24,468 bases of DNA from a virus. The stretch lies in IMG/VR virus record IMGVR_UViG_3300035698_003630, positions 1-24,468 of that record. One strand, 5' to 3'. A program made the position numbers and the translations under genes. The notes under the pieces were generated by a model, which was not told the DNA's origin, searched no databases, and saw nothing but the letters and a program-made list of their open reading frames with translations. Below, one piece after another: positions 15,756 to 23,493 of this stretch. How positions within the stretch are numbered: the first letter of the stretch is position 1; the number at the start of each line of letters is the position of its first letter.

Positions 15756-16153
15756 ACGTAATAGAACTTAAAAAGATTATTAAACTATTTTTAGAAACAA
15801 AAGCCGACAGAGTATATGACGGGTGGGGTAGACCTAAAACAGGTTATCCATATGTTACGTACACATTGAACTATTCGGTTACTGATACAAACATGACTAT
15901 GGAACATTTCATGCTTGATATAGACATCTGGGACAACAAGCCTTTAGACACAACTGAACTCGAAACGATATCTGGGGAGATTGACGGGGACGGTGACATC
16001 AGGAACGCAACAGGACTACACCGAAGAAGATACTATGTAAGCAAAACAGTAACGGCAGATTTTTACAAAGAAAGTCGAAATGATATCGAGGACGAAGATC
16101 CGAATATCAGACGGAGACAATTAAGGTATGAAGTATTAGTATATTTAAACTAG
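15752..16153 (+). CDS. Tail terminator / tail completion protein (gp17-like)
   Basis: This 133-aa protein fits the size, order and pattern of siphovirus tail terminator proteins, which cap the growing tail tube and join it to the neck. Visible features are an N-terminal helix (NVIELKKIIKLFLETKADRV), then YPYVTYTLNY, the strand FMLDIDIWDN at about 49-58 followed by an amphipathic helix (LDTTELETISGEIDG), and a final strand pair ending RYEVLVYLN. It is coupled to the gp10-like gene by an ATGA overlap. Family assignment rests on gene order plus this pattern, because sequence conservation in this group is low. Confidence 0.75.
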   Translation: MNVIELKKIIKLFLETKADRVYDGWGRPKTGYPYVTYTLNYSVTDTNMTMEHFMLDIDIWDNKPLDTTELETISGEIDGDGDIRNATGLHRRRYYVSKTVTADFYKESRNDIEDEDPNIRRRQLRYEVLVYLN

Positions 16154-16161
16154 GGGGATTT

Positions 16162-16869
16162 ATGAAGAAAGTTGCATTAGTGGGATATGCAAACAGTTGG
16201 AGAGAAGCACCATGGGAAGATCCGACCTTTGAAATTTGGATAATGAACAACATGTACAACATTGCACCGAGATTCGACAGGGTGTTTGATATTCACGATT
16301 TAGAGGAAATAAAAAACAGACCGCAAAAACCAGACGAAGAAAATCATTATGAGACATTAAAAACCTTCAAGAAACCTGTTTACATGCAAGATCATTACGA
16401 AGATATACCAATGAGTGTTAAGTATCCGCTAGAAGAAATGATAAAAGAGTTTTACATTCCGGCAATGGGAGACAAGTTATTCACTACATGTTCAGTAACA
16501 CATATGTTATCATTGGCAATTTCAGAAGGATACGAAGAAATACATTTATACGGAATTGATGAAGCTGTCGATTCAGAGTATGTGTATGAATTGCCGGGAG
16601 TCTTGTATTGGCTAGGTGTTTGTTATGGTAGAGGAATCAAACTTGTTATAAGCCAGAACTCACCTTTATTGAAAGGGTTTTGGATATATGGGTACGAGGA
16701 CAAACCAAAACAACAACATTTAAGTTTTATGGAAACCGAACTTAAAAGATACAAGTCTATCCAGGACACGGCAATTACTAAACAACGGTTATATCGAGAT
16801 GAAGAAAAGAAATGCGAAGGTGCAGCACTAATGATGGAACATTTAATAAAACTAGAAACAAAAATTTGA
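16162..16869 (+). CDS. Rossmann-like phage protein (MptE/DUF115- or GT42-like)
   Basis: This 235-aa protein is not a standard tail component. The N-terminus VALVGYANSW (4-13) looks like the first strand and loop of a Rossmann-type fold. FEIWIMNNM and RFDRVFDIHD (about 23-46) follow, then TTCSVTHMLSLAISEGYEEI (108-127) with HLYGIDEAVDSEY (128-140). The T-S---M--LAI--GY-EI-LYG-D pattern resembles MptE/DUF115-like proteins and CST-type (GT42) sialyltransferases. Similar proteins occur in other phage late operons, to my knowledge without a proven function. Residues 185-235 are charged helix. It lies between the tail terminator and tail tube genes. Sugar-nucleotide use is a hypothesis only. Confidence 0.6.
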   Translation: MKKVALVGYANSWREAPWEDPTFEIWIMNNMYNIAPRFDRVFDIHDLEEIKNRPQKPDEENHYETLKTFKKPVYMQDHYEDIPMSVKYPLEEMIKEFYIPAMGDKLFTTCSVTHMLSLAISEGYEEIHLYGIDEAVDSEYVYELPGVLYWLGVCYGRGIKLVISQNSPLLKGFWIYGYEDKPKQQHLSFMETELKRYKSIQDTAITKQRLYRDEEKKCEGAALMMEHLIKLETKI

Positions 16870-16878
16870 GGTGACGAA

Positions 16879-17070
16879 ATGAAGAAAACAGATTTTGAAA
16901 AGACACTTGATAAAATCATAGAACAAATGACAAAGAAATACGACATCACGGAACACCGACTTTTGAATTATGGTGGAATGATAGGTGCCGAGTTTCAAGA
17001 GAACATCAAGGAACTAAAAGAACTAGAAGACTTCACGGAGCAATTCGAGAAATACATAGAAAGGAAGTGA
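16879..17070 (+). CDS. Small helical hypothetical protein, 63 aa
   Basis: This short, charged, probably all-helical protein (DFEKTLDKIIEQMTKK, ENIKELKELEDFTEQFEKYI) has heptad-like spacing suggesting a coiled coil. ATG 16879 is preceded by GAGGTG five bases upstream, and the gene fits neatly between its neighbours with gaps of nine and five bases. I do not recognise it. It might partner the upstream Rossmann-like protein or act as a small assembly factor. Confidence 0.7.
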   Translation: MKKTDFEKTLDKIIEQMTKKYDITEHRLLNYGGMIGAEFQENIKELKELEDFTEQFEKYIERK

Positions 17071-17075
17071 TATAA

Positions 17076-17615
17076 ATGGCAGCTGGAGACATAATTTTAG
17101 GTGACGGAGTATTCGCTATAGGTCCAACCACAAGTCAGACAGTTGATATTGCCTTAACAAGGGGCGGCGGTGTTTTTACCGTTGAAAGGGATAATCGACT
17201 AATTGAAGCAGATGGTGACTATGGCCCAGTAAAAGATCGTATAAGAGTAATAAAATCAGTGGCTAAATTAAACATGAAAACACTGGAACTTTTACCTTAC
17301 GATTATGACAGATACTATCCTGGAATGTCAACGACCGTAACGGCAGCATTAACAGCCGGAACAACCGCGACAATAACAGGTGTAGGACTGACAACAAACG
17401 TTACTACAAGCGACTATGGAATAGCATCATGGACAGGTTATACAAGAGCAGGGTCAAGTGTTTATATAGAATTGCAACAGGCTATAAATCTTGAAAATAT
17501 TGATCTGTCAATGGTAGATAAAGAAGAAATACTAAACGAACTGACATTTACAGCGGCATACTTATCAAGTACAAGAAATACAGAGCCTTGGAAAATAATT
17601 TACACAGGCGCGTAA
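17076..17615 (+). CDS. Major tail tube protein, copy 1
   Basis: This 179-aa protein matches a phage tail tube family beginning MAAGDIILGDGVFAIG, with the conserved core IEADGDYGPVKDRIR (about 43-57) and the ending NLENIDLSMVDKEEIL then TEPWKIIYT. It forms the stacked rings of the tail tube around the tape measure. The ribosome site is GGAAG-like and weaker than that of the paralogue directly downstream. By hand alignment the two copies are about 75% identical: about 85% at both ends, but only about 55% in the middle (residues 74-136). No sheath gene is present, which supports a siphovirus tail. Confidence 0.88.
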   Translation: MAAGDIILGDGVFAIGPTTSQTVDIALTRGGGVFTVERDNRLIEADGDYGPVKDRIRVIKSVAKLNMKTLELLPYDYDRYYPGMSTTVTAALTAGTTATITGVGLTTNVTTSDYGIASWTGYTRAGSSVYIELQQAINLENIDLSMVDKEEILNELTFTAAYLSSTRNTEPWKIIYTGA

Positions 17616-17627
17616 GGAGGTAATACT

Positions 17628-18167
17628 ATGGCAGCAGGAGATATAATTTTAGGAGATGGCGTATTTTCAATAGGAGCAACAACCACAGCAACGGCAATCG
17701 CATTGACCCGTGGTGGTGGAACGTTCAGTGTAGAACGCGACAACCGACTAATAGAAGCAGATGGAGATTATGGACCTGTCAAAGACAGAATAAGAGTTAT
17801 AAAATCAGTTGCGAAACTGAATATAAAAAGTCTTGAATGGCTAGCGGATAAATATCAGGACTATTTCCCTAGTTTGACAGCATCCTTAACAACCGCTATA
17901 ACAAGTGGCGTAACTGCAACTATCACAGGTAGAGGCTTGACAACCAATATCACAACTCAAGACTACAATATTGTTACATGGACTGGTTATACACGAGCTA
18001 AAACAAGTGTGTTTATTCAGTTAGACAATGCAATAAATCTTGAAAATATAGATTTTTCGATGGTAGACAAAGAAGAAATATTGAATGATCTAACTTTCAC
18101 AGCGGCTTATGGTTCGACTTCAAGGACAACAGAACCTTGGAAAATAATTTATACAGCGACAAGCTAA
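17628..18167 (+). CDS. Major tail tube protein, copy 2 (tandem paralogue)
   Basis: This second 179-aa tail tube protein starts 12 bases after copy 1, with an ideal TAAGGAGGT site. The N-terminal block and the C-terminal NLENIDFSMVDKEEIL and TEPWKIIYT are nearly the same as in copy 1. The central part, which should include exposed loops, has diverged (for example WLADKYQDYFPSL against LLPYDYDRYYPGM). Both frames are intact, so neither copy looks like a pseudogene. Either both enter the tube, or one is specialised for a tail end or used under different conditions. A terminator-like hairpin follows. Confidence 0.88.
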   Translation: MAAGDIILGDGVFSIGATTTATAIALTRGGGTFSVERDNRLIEADGDYGPVKDRIRVIKSVAKLNIKSLEWLADKYQDYFPSLTASLTTAITSGVTATITGRGLTTNITTQDYNIVTWTGYTRAKTSVFIQLDNAINLENIDFSMVDKEEILNDLTFTAAYGSTSRTTEPWKIIYTATS

Positions 18168-18172
18168 TATAT

Positions 18173-18206
18173 GGGGCTGCATAAAACCCAGCCTCTTATT
18201 AAATTT
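18173..18206 (+). terminator. Hairpin terminator or attenuator after tail tube genes
   Basis: A 7-bp stem with one G-T pair (GGGGCTG at 18173-18179 with CAGCCTC at 18189-18195) encloses a 9-base A-rich loop. It is followed by TTATTAAATTTT, a broken T-tract. It lies six bases after the stop of the second tail tube gene, where phages commonly reduce transcription into chaperone and tape measure genes. Confidence 0.65.
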
Positions 18207-18220
18207 TCTGGAGGGAAAAT

Positions 18221-18553
18221 ATGAAGTCAAGGGAAATGAGAGAATTAGGAAACGAAGATATTTATTTGTTAGCAGAAATAACCGACAAAATGAACATGGA
18301 ACGACCTGAATATACCGAAAGTTTAGAGGGTAAAACCGATGAAGAACTGAAAGAGATTTCAAAAGAATATGGTAAAAAACTGATTAAAATGTTTATGAGA
18401 AACATGTATAAGGCAAAAGACGAAATAAACGAGCTTTTGTCTAACGTAACCGACAGTACGGTTGAAGAAATTAAAAAAACATCAGGTATGGAATCAATGA
18501 AACTTATATTAAATCTAATCAATAAGGCGGTATTCTGGGATTTTTTCGTCTAA
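18221..18553 (+). CDS. Tail assembly chaperone (lambda gpG-like)
   Basis: This 110-aa acidic helical protein sits just upstream of the tape measure gene, the place of tail assembly chaperones that coat the tape measure before tube polymerisation. The body is charged helix (DEELKEISKEYGKKLIKMFM, EEIKKTSGMESMKLILNLIN). A GGAGGG site precedes ATG 18221. Its last codons before TAA contain the slippery heptamer T TTT TTC (18541-18547), allowing a fraction of ribosomes to move to -1 and read on into the next frame. Sequence similarity in this group is weak; gene order and the slip site carry the assignment. Confidence 0.85.
   Translation: MKSREMRELGNEDIYLLAEITDKMNMERPEYTESLEGKTDEELKEISKEYGKKLIKMFMRNMYKAKDEINELLSNVTDSTVEEIKKTSGMESMKLILNLINKAVFWDFFV
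18541..18547 (+). promoter_or_regulatory. Programmed -1 ribosomal frameshift site T_TTT_TTC
   Basis: In the chaperone frame the codons read GAT TTT TTC GTC TAA, so bases 18541-18547 form the canonical X_XXY_YYZ heptamer. A -1 slip gives TTT TTT CGT CTA AGC and stays open to 18831 with no stop. The downstream ORF is exactly in the -1 frame. I found no strong stem-loop downstream. Confidence 0.85.
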
Positions 18554-18831
18554 GCCGTGAGTATGGATTCATTAGTATTCTAGACACCATAATGGCACGG
18601 TACGATATGGATTATTTCATGAAACTAAGATTAAAAATAGGTAATCAATTAATAGCAAAGGCGTATGATGAAATGAGCAAGGCAAAAGCATGGGATATAT
18701 GGTTAGTTAAAAAAGACTTTGAACCATTTTCGCAATTCTACAAAGAACAAAAGGGTACAAAGTCAAGGAAGTCACCAGAGCAGTTATTGGCAGAAGCACA
18801 GAGTATCAGAACACAAATAGAAGGGAGGTGA
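18547..18831 (+). CDS. Tail assembly chaperone frameshift extension (gpT-like)
   Basis: This is the -1 frame extension of the tail chaperone, reached by slippage at 18541-18547. The fusion would be 203 aa: 109 residues of the first protein, then 94 residues beginning RLSREYGFISILDTIMARYD. An independent start at ATG 18592 would give 79 aa, but no good ribosome site precedes that ATG, and the frame is open back to the slip site, so I favour fusion only. The extension is basic and helical (AKAYDEMSKAKAWDIW, QLLAEAQSIRTQIEGR). In lambda the G-T fusion binds the tape measure and recruits tube subunits; the same role is inferred here. The stop overlaps the GGGAGGTG site of the tape measure gene. 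Confidence 0.85.
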   Translation, partial: RLSREYGFISILDTIMARYDMDYFMKLRLKIGNQLIAKAYDEMSKAKAWDIWLVKKDFEPFSQFYKEQKGTKSRKSPEQLLAEAQSIRTQIEGR

Positions 18832-18836
18832 CTTAA

Positions 18837-21281
18837 TTGCAAATTTTTTCCTTATTTGGTTCTATCTACCTAAATGACAAAGAAGCACTTGCCGGATTAA
18901 ACAAGGTTGACAAAACCGGTAATAAAGTAGGTAAAACTTTTTCAGCGATGAGTAGACTAGCAACTAAGGCCGGTATAGCAATGGGTGTTGCTGCGGCTGC
19001 TTTTGTTGTCAAGGGAGTTAAAGGTGCGATTGAATTTGAAAAGGGAATGGCTAACGTTGCCACTCTTTTAGATGGTGAAGTCACTCCGCGAGTTGAAGAA
19101 TTAAGTTCAAGTATAAAAGATTTAATGCAAGAAACCGGTAAGTCAGCAGAAGTTTTACAGGATGGATTGTATCAGGTTATATCGGCATTTGGAGATACAG
19201 CCGCTAGTATGGGCATATTAGAGACTGCAACAAAAGCAGCGGTTGCGGGTAATACAGACGTACTAGGTTCAGTTAATTTATTATCGTCTGTTATGAAAGG
19301 CTATAATGATGTTTCGGAAGAATCGGCAATAAAAGTTTCTGACTTGGCCTTTATCACGGTTAAATTAGGACAGACTACATTCCCTGAATTGGCATCTTCA
19401 ATGGGTGCGGTTGTACCAATGGCTTCGGCTTTAAAAATCAGTCAAGAAGAATTATTCGGAGCAATGGCAACATTAACAGGAGTAACCGGAAGTACAGATG
19501 AAGTTACAACACAGTTAAAAGCAACTTTTACCAACCTTATAAAACCATCAACTGAAATGACCGCTGTATTGAAAAAGATGGGCTACGAGAACGGAGCGGC
19601 GGCGGTTAAGGCATTAGGTTTACAAGGCACTCTTAACGCATTAAAACGTGAAGTTGGTGGAGATTCAATCGCGTTTGCTAATCTATTTGGGAGTGTCAGG
19701 TCAGTATCTGGAGTTCTTGCATTAGCAGGGTCACAGTCTGATAACTTTACACGAAAAACTGATGCTATGGGTGGTGCGGCAGGTTCAACAGAAGTCGCAT
19801 ATGGTAAGATGGCAGATACAGTTCAAGGGTCAATGGATAGATTAAGAGAAACTATTAATACAGTCGCATTATCAATCGGAGAAGATCTAATTCCTGTAAT
19901 TAAATCGCTTACTGAATATTTACCTAAGACAGTTGAGTTTTGGCGTGAAGCATTTGCAACTATGGCAGACAATGTATATCGAACAGTTAAACCTGCACAG
20001 ATGGCATTATACGATCTTACTATCGCATATCAAGATGCTCAAAAGGCAATGATAGCTTCTGTTGAAAGTGAAAATCAAGCAGCCAGGGATGCTATAAAAT
20101 CAACTATTGAAGCAGAGGAATTAGGACTTCAAACAAGACTTAATCTACTTGATGATTGGTATAGTGAAAGCATTGAAAAACATGATAAAATAGCAGTAGA
20201 TACTAAAAAAGCATTAAATCACAGAATGGATGACGAACAAAAAGCCCACGATAAACGAATGAAACTGTTAGATAAGGAATATGATAGGGCAATAGATTCT
20301 CTTGATTCTGTGTCAAAAGCTAGAATAAAAGCACTTCAAGGCGAACTTGATGCAATGGACGAAAAGGAATCTGAAGATAAGCGTGCTGATCTTAAATACA
20401 AAATAGCAAATACAACAAATTTAACAAGAAGGAAAGAGTATCAAAAAGAATTAGAAGAATTAGAAATAGAAGCACGGAAAGAATCAATCAGAGCAGAAAT
20501 AGACAAAATACAAGAAGAGGCATCAGATAAAAAGGATTCGTTAAGAGACGAATACGAGGACAAGAGAGATACAGAACAAGACAAGTATGAAGTAACACAA
20601 GATAGATTAAAAGACGAACTAGACGCTGTTGACGAGTACACGGCAAAATATAAAGAATGGTTAGGCAGAGGGCTTGAGTCTAAAAAAGCAACAGAAAAAG
20701 CCAAGTATGATGACGTTGTTACTAGTTTAAATAAAGAGCTTACGGCAATCGAGGACTTTGTTGCAGACGCTAAAGCCAAACTAGACACGTTTGGTAATGA
20801 AGATATAATTGCAAGAATAAGAAAACAAACACAGTTTAAAATTGATACCCTTAGAAAAATCATTGACGAAGGTGGAATAAGTAAATCATATGAAAGAAGT
20901 TTAGAATCGCAAATATCAATGGCCGAAGATATCATGGGTCAATTGGGTGGATACGTTCCTACAGGTACTTCCGGAAAAAGTTCAGGCAAAAGCAGTGGTC
21001 CGGTAGATACAGGGGTTTGGGATCCATCTAGTTTTCAGGGTATTTGGGGATATGCTAAAGGTACACATTCAGTTCCAAGAACAGATCAATACATGGTTGG
21101 TGAAAAGGGTCCTGAAATCGTAACTTTAAACAAAGGGTCAAGGGTAACACCTAATAACGCAATTGGTTCTTCTATAAACATAACTATAAACAACCCGTTT
21201 TTACTAGATGATTACGGTACTGCAAAGATAACAGACAAGATTGTTTCGAGATTAAAATTACTTGGACTAAATCCAAAATAG
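18837..21281 (+). CDS. Phage tail tape measure protein (TP901 family)
   Basis: This 814-aa protein sets tail length and probably enters the cell during DNA ejection. It starts at TTG 18837, six bases after a GGGAGGTG site. A hydrophobic Ala-rich segment lies at about 43-66, followed by the TP901 core (about 65-290) with IEFEKGMANVATLL, GKSAEVLQDGLYQVISAFGD and QTTFPELASSMGAVVPMASA. A long, highly charged coiled coil covers about 440-690. Near the C-terminus is a YMVGEKGPEIVTLNKGSRVT element (about residues 750-770), common in tape measures. At roughly 0.15 nm per residue, a tail of about 120 nm would be expected, an estimate from general knowledge. No lytic transglycosylase or peptidase domain is evident. 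Confidence 0.93.
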   Translation: MQIFSLFGSIYLNDKEALAGLNKVDKTGNKVGKTFSAMSRLATKAGIAMGVAAAAFVVKGVKGAIEFEKGMANVATLLDGEVTPRVEELSSSIKDLMQETGKSAEVLQDGLYQVISAFGDTAASMGILETATKAAVAGNTDVLGSVNLLSSVMKGYNDVSEESAIKVSDLAFITVKLGQTTFPELASSMGAVVPMASALKISQEELFGAMATLTGVTGSTDEVTTQLKATFTNLIKPSTEMTAVLKKMGYENGAAAVKALGLQGTLNALKREVGGDSIAFANLFGSVRSVSGVLALAGSQSDNFTRKTDAMGGAAGSTEVAYGKMADTVQGSMDRLRETINTVALSIGEDLIPVIKSLTEYLPKTVEFWREAFATMADNVYRTVKPAQMALYDLTIAYQDAQKAMIASVESENQAARDAIKSTIEAEELGLQTRLNLLDDWYSESIEKHDKIAVDTKKALNHRMDDEQKAHDKRMKLLDKEYDRAIDSLDSVSKARIKALQGELDAMDEKESEDKRADLKYKIANTTNLTRRKEYQKELEELEIEARKESIRAEIDKIQEEASDKKDSLRDEYEDKRDTEQDKYEVTQDRLKDELDAVDEYTAKYKEWLGRGLESKKATEKAKYDDVVTSLNKELTAIEDFVADAKAKLDTFGNEDIIARIRKQTQFKIDTLRKIIDEGGISKSYERSLESQISMAEDIMGQLGGYVPTGTSGKSSGKSSGPVDTGVWDPSSFQGIWGYAKGTHSVPRTDQYMVGEKGPEIVTLNKGSRVTPNNAIGSSINITINNPFLLDDYGTAKITDKIVSRLKLLGLNPK

Positions 21282-21288
21282 GAGAAAT

Positions 21289-22794
21289 ATGCAATTACTT
21301 ATTAATAGCGTAGATAAATCAGATATAGTCGCACCTAAGAGCCTAAGAGCTGTCGGAATGGCAGGCAAGACGGGTAATCTTAATATTTCTTTAAATACGA
21401 CTGCAAACAGTTACATGCCACGAATCGGGCAGGATATAAAAATCATGTCGTCAGCTGGTGGAACAACTGTATTCGGTGGAGTTATAAAGACTTTGGCAAA
21501 AACCAAACTCGAGCCTATGTCTGGTGCAGATTCATACATCAGTATTGAAATATCATCAGACGGCTACAATTCAATACCCGCAAGACGTACTTTTTCTGAT
21601 AACTATACGTCAAATACTACAGGAAACCTCGTGAGTGCAATTAGAACACTGGTTTTAGATAATGCAACATGGGGTGATGAAAACATAGGACTTGGAAACA
21701 TCACAGCCGGAATTACAATTGATTCTGAATACTATTCGGTTGAGTGTCAATCCGCAAAAGAAATCCTTGACGATCTAGCTTTGATATCCGGTTGTAAATG
21801 GTATATAGATAATGATAAGGCGTTGAACTTTGTTTCAGAAGATACAGTCGTTACTGCAAATCACACAATAAGTGCAACCGATACAGTGACTAATCTTTAC
21901 AGAGATATTACAGTTACGGAATCACTAGAAAATTACGCTAATAAAATATTCGTAGCAGGGGCAATAGGAGATGACGGAAACCTACTTTATGTAACGGCTT
22001 CTTTAACTTCGGCAATAACCGAGAGAGCATCCATTGAGGGTACAGCTAATTCATCCGGTGTTTATGGTTTTGTTATTCGAGACGAGACAATAGATTCTTT
22101 AACTGCTGCGTCTACAGTCGCAGATAATCATTTGAAAAAATATGGTTTTGAACCAATGGAACTGACTTTTTATTCATACCAAACTGATTGGGTGGCAGGA
22201 ACACAAGTAAGTGTAAACATACCTGAATTTGGTATGACGGCGGCTTCTACGTGTTTGATAGAAGAAGTCACAGTAACTCAAGACGACAACGAAATTCTTT
22301 TATCGTATGTAAAATGTACACGTAGGGATTCGGCTAATTTCTCCACACAACCTTCGGCAGGCGGAGTTGAGTTTTTTGAAAGAATATTAGCAAACAATAC
22401 AGGTGGTAAAGGATTACCTGTTGCACTAGTTGACGACACAGGAACTACTTATTATGTAAATTTATATGTTCAGGACAATGAACCAACAAACGCAAAAAAC
22501 AAAGCCGTATGGGTCGATACAGACGATTACAGTAGGTATGATTATGTTGAAATAACCGCAACTGCTTCTATAAACGTTTCAGACGGTGAGTTCTTTGAGT
22601 GTACAGGAACCGCAGCGTTTACAGTAACGATAGAAACCGCAAATACAACAGCTGGATGTTTGGTAATAATTAAAAACAGTTCAACGGCAGAAATATCAGC
22701 ATCTGCAACAATAGACGGGACAGCTGGTGAAAATATTACAGCATCAGACTCATTAAGACTTATACACAATGGTACTGATTGGAGGATTGTTTAA
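21289..22794 (+). CDS. Tail hub / tail-tip protein with C-terminal beta domain
   Basis: This 501-aa protein starts eight bases after the tape measure stop with an AGGAG site. The first 350 or so residues have the pattern of baseplate hub (gp27/Tal N-terminal-like) proteins: an early beta barrel (LNISLNTTANSYMPRIGQDI), a middle segment SVECQSAKEILDDLALISGC with KWYIDNDKALNFV, and VAGTQVSVNIPEFGM later. The last 110 or so residues form a Thr/Ala-rich beta domain (FFECTGTAAFTVTIETANTT, IDGTAGENITASDSL, HNGTDWRIV) of a type often appended to phage tail proteins, possibly for glycan contact. No separate distal tail (Dit) gene lies between it and the tape measure. The stop overlaps the next start (TAATG). 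Confidence 0.72.
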   Translation: MQLLINSVDKSDIVAPKSLRAVGMAGKTGNLNISLNTTANSYMPRIGQDIKIMSSAGGTTVFGGVIKTLAKTKLEPMSGADSYISIEISSDGYNSIPARRTFSDNYTSNTTGNLVSAIRTLVLDNATWGDENIGLGNITAGITIDSEYYSVECQSAKEILDDLALISGCKWYIDNDKALNFVSEDTVVTANHTISATDTVTNLYRDITVTESLENYANKIFVAGAIGDDGNLLYVTASLTSAITERASIEGTANSSGVYGFVIRDETIDSLTAASTVADNHLKKYGFEPMELTFYSYQTDWVAGTQVSVNIPEFGMTAASTCLIEEVTVTQDDNEILLSYVKCTRRDSANFSTQPSAGGVEFFERILANNTGGKGLPVALVDDTGTTYYVNLYVQDNEPTNAKNKAVWVDTDDYSRYDYVEITATASINVSDGEFFECTGTAAFTVTIETANTTAGCLVIIKNSSTAEISASATIDGTAGENITASDSLRLIHNGTDWRIV

Positions 22795-22841
22795 TGGGCA
22801 ACGCTAGAAAACAAACAGACGGCACAAACTGGAGGTCATAA
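22794..22841 (+). CDS. Mini-ORF, 15 aa, coupled on both sides
   Basis: This 15-codon frame (MGNARKQTDGTNWRS) begins in a TAATG overlap with the tail hub stop and ends in a TAATG overlap with the next start. It has its own GGAGG (22781-22785) eight bases upstream. Its first four residues, MGNA, equal those of the next protein, and TDGTNWR echoes the NGTDWR end of the previous one. It could be a genuine micropeptide, a relic of a duplicated tail gene, or a ribosome relay coupling the flanking genes. Confidence 0.35.
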   Translation: MGNARKQTDGTNWRS

Positions 22842-23431
22842 TGGGAAATGCAATGTATAGACGTAGAGAGGATGGAACATTCGTTACTAAAATCAAATAT
22901 GATTACGGTATCGGTGAAGGGTCGTGGACTCTTTATCAAAATGACAAAGGTTATATTTCAAAGGAATCTGACCATTTTTACGGGTATGCAGGATCCGATG
23001 CTTATACAACTGGAATTGCATATGCTCAACTGGCTTTTGATGTAACAGATTATACAACTATCAGGTTTACGTGGAAAGCATGGAAACCGTCATCTACTGC
23101 TAAACAGGCATATATACGTTGTCTTACAGGTTCAACCTTAGTTGAGCCATATCCTGCTTATGGGACGACAGAACCCGATGAACCTATTACTACAGATTTG
23201 GATATATCAGGAGCAACAGGACTAGCTACAATACAAGCATATGTTGGTGCTGGTACAAGAATAGATGCTTCTGTTATTTTTAAGGTTTATAAAATAGAAT
23301 TAATATCTGATATTCTTATGGATGATTGGGTAAGAGTTCGCAACCTCCGGCACTATAAAGATTCAACATGGATAAGAGAAAACGCTATGTCTCATTATAA
23401 AGACGGAAAATGGAGAAGGACAAACGTATGA
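22841..23431 (+). CDS. Hypothetical tail-tip protein, 196 aa
   Basis: I do not recognise a family. The first 160 or so residues look like a beta-sandwich with aromatic strands (GSWTLYQNDKGYISK, YAQLAFDVTDYTTIRFTWKA, ASVIFKVYKIELI), reminiscent of carbohydrate-binding modules. The C-terminus has two copies of a short motif, HYKDSTWIRE and HYKDGKWRR, typical of short tail-end repeats. ATG 22841 overlaps the preceding TAA, with GGAGG five bases upstream. Between the tail hub and the lysis genes, a receptor-contact role is plausible but not demonstrated. Its stop overlaps another tiny ORF (ATGA). Confidence 0.6.
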   Translation: MGNAMYRRREDGTFVTKIKYDYGIGEGSWTLYQNDKGYISKESDHFYGYAGSDAYTTGIAYAQLAFDVTDYTTIRFTWKAWKPSSTAKQAYIRCLTGSTLVEPYPAYGTTEPDEPITTDLDISGATGLATIQAYVGAGTRIDASVIFKVYKIELISDILMDDWVRVRNLRHYKDSTWIRENAMSHYKDGKWRRTNV

Positions 23432-23493
23432 ATAGCCAAAGAAACATAACAACTAAAACAGCAACCGATACTATAACTGTAGCAGAAATGTAA
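23428..23493 (+). CDS. Mini-ORF, 21 aa, coupled to upstream gene
   Basis: A 21-codon frame starts in an ATGA overlap with the preceding stop, with a GGAGAAGG site (23412-23419) eight bases upstream. The peptide is Thr-rich (NITTKTATDTITVAEM) with no recognisable motif. A 40-base gap then leads to the holin-like gene. The evidence is only coupling and ribosome-site quality; it may be a decayed gene end. Confidence 0.3.
   Translation: MNSQRNITTKTATDTITVAEM

Noticed and set aside
20441-20935. 164-aa minus-strand Ser-rich ORF within the tape measure gene
   Set aside because: It is the complement of a Lys/Glu-rich coiled-coil region, which commonly yields false Ser/Leu-rich ORFs.
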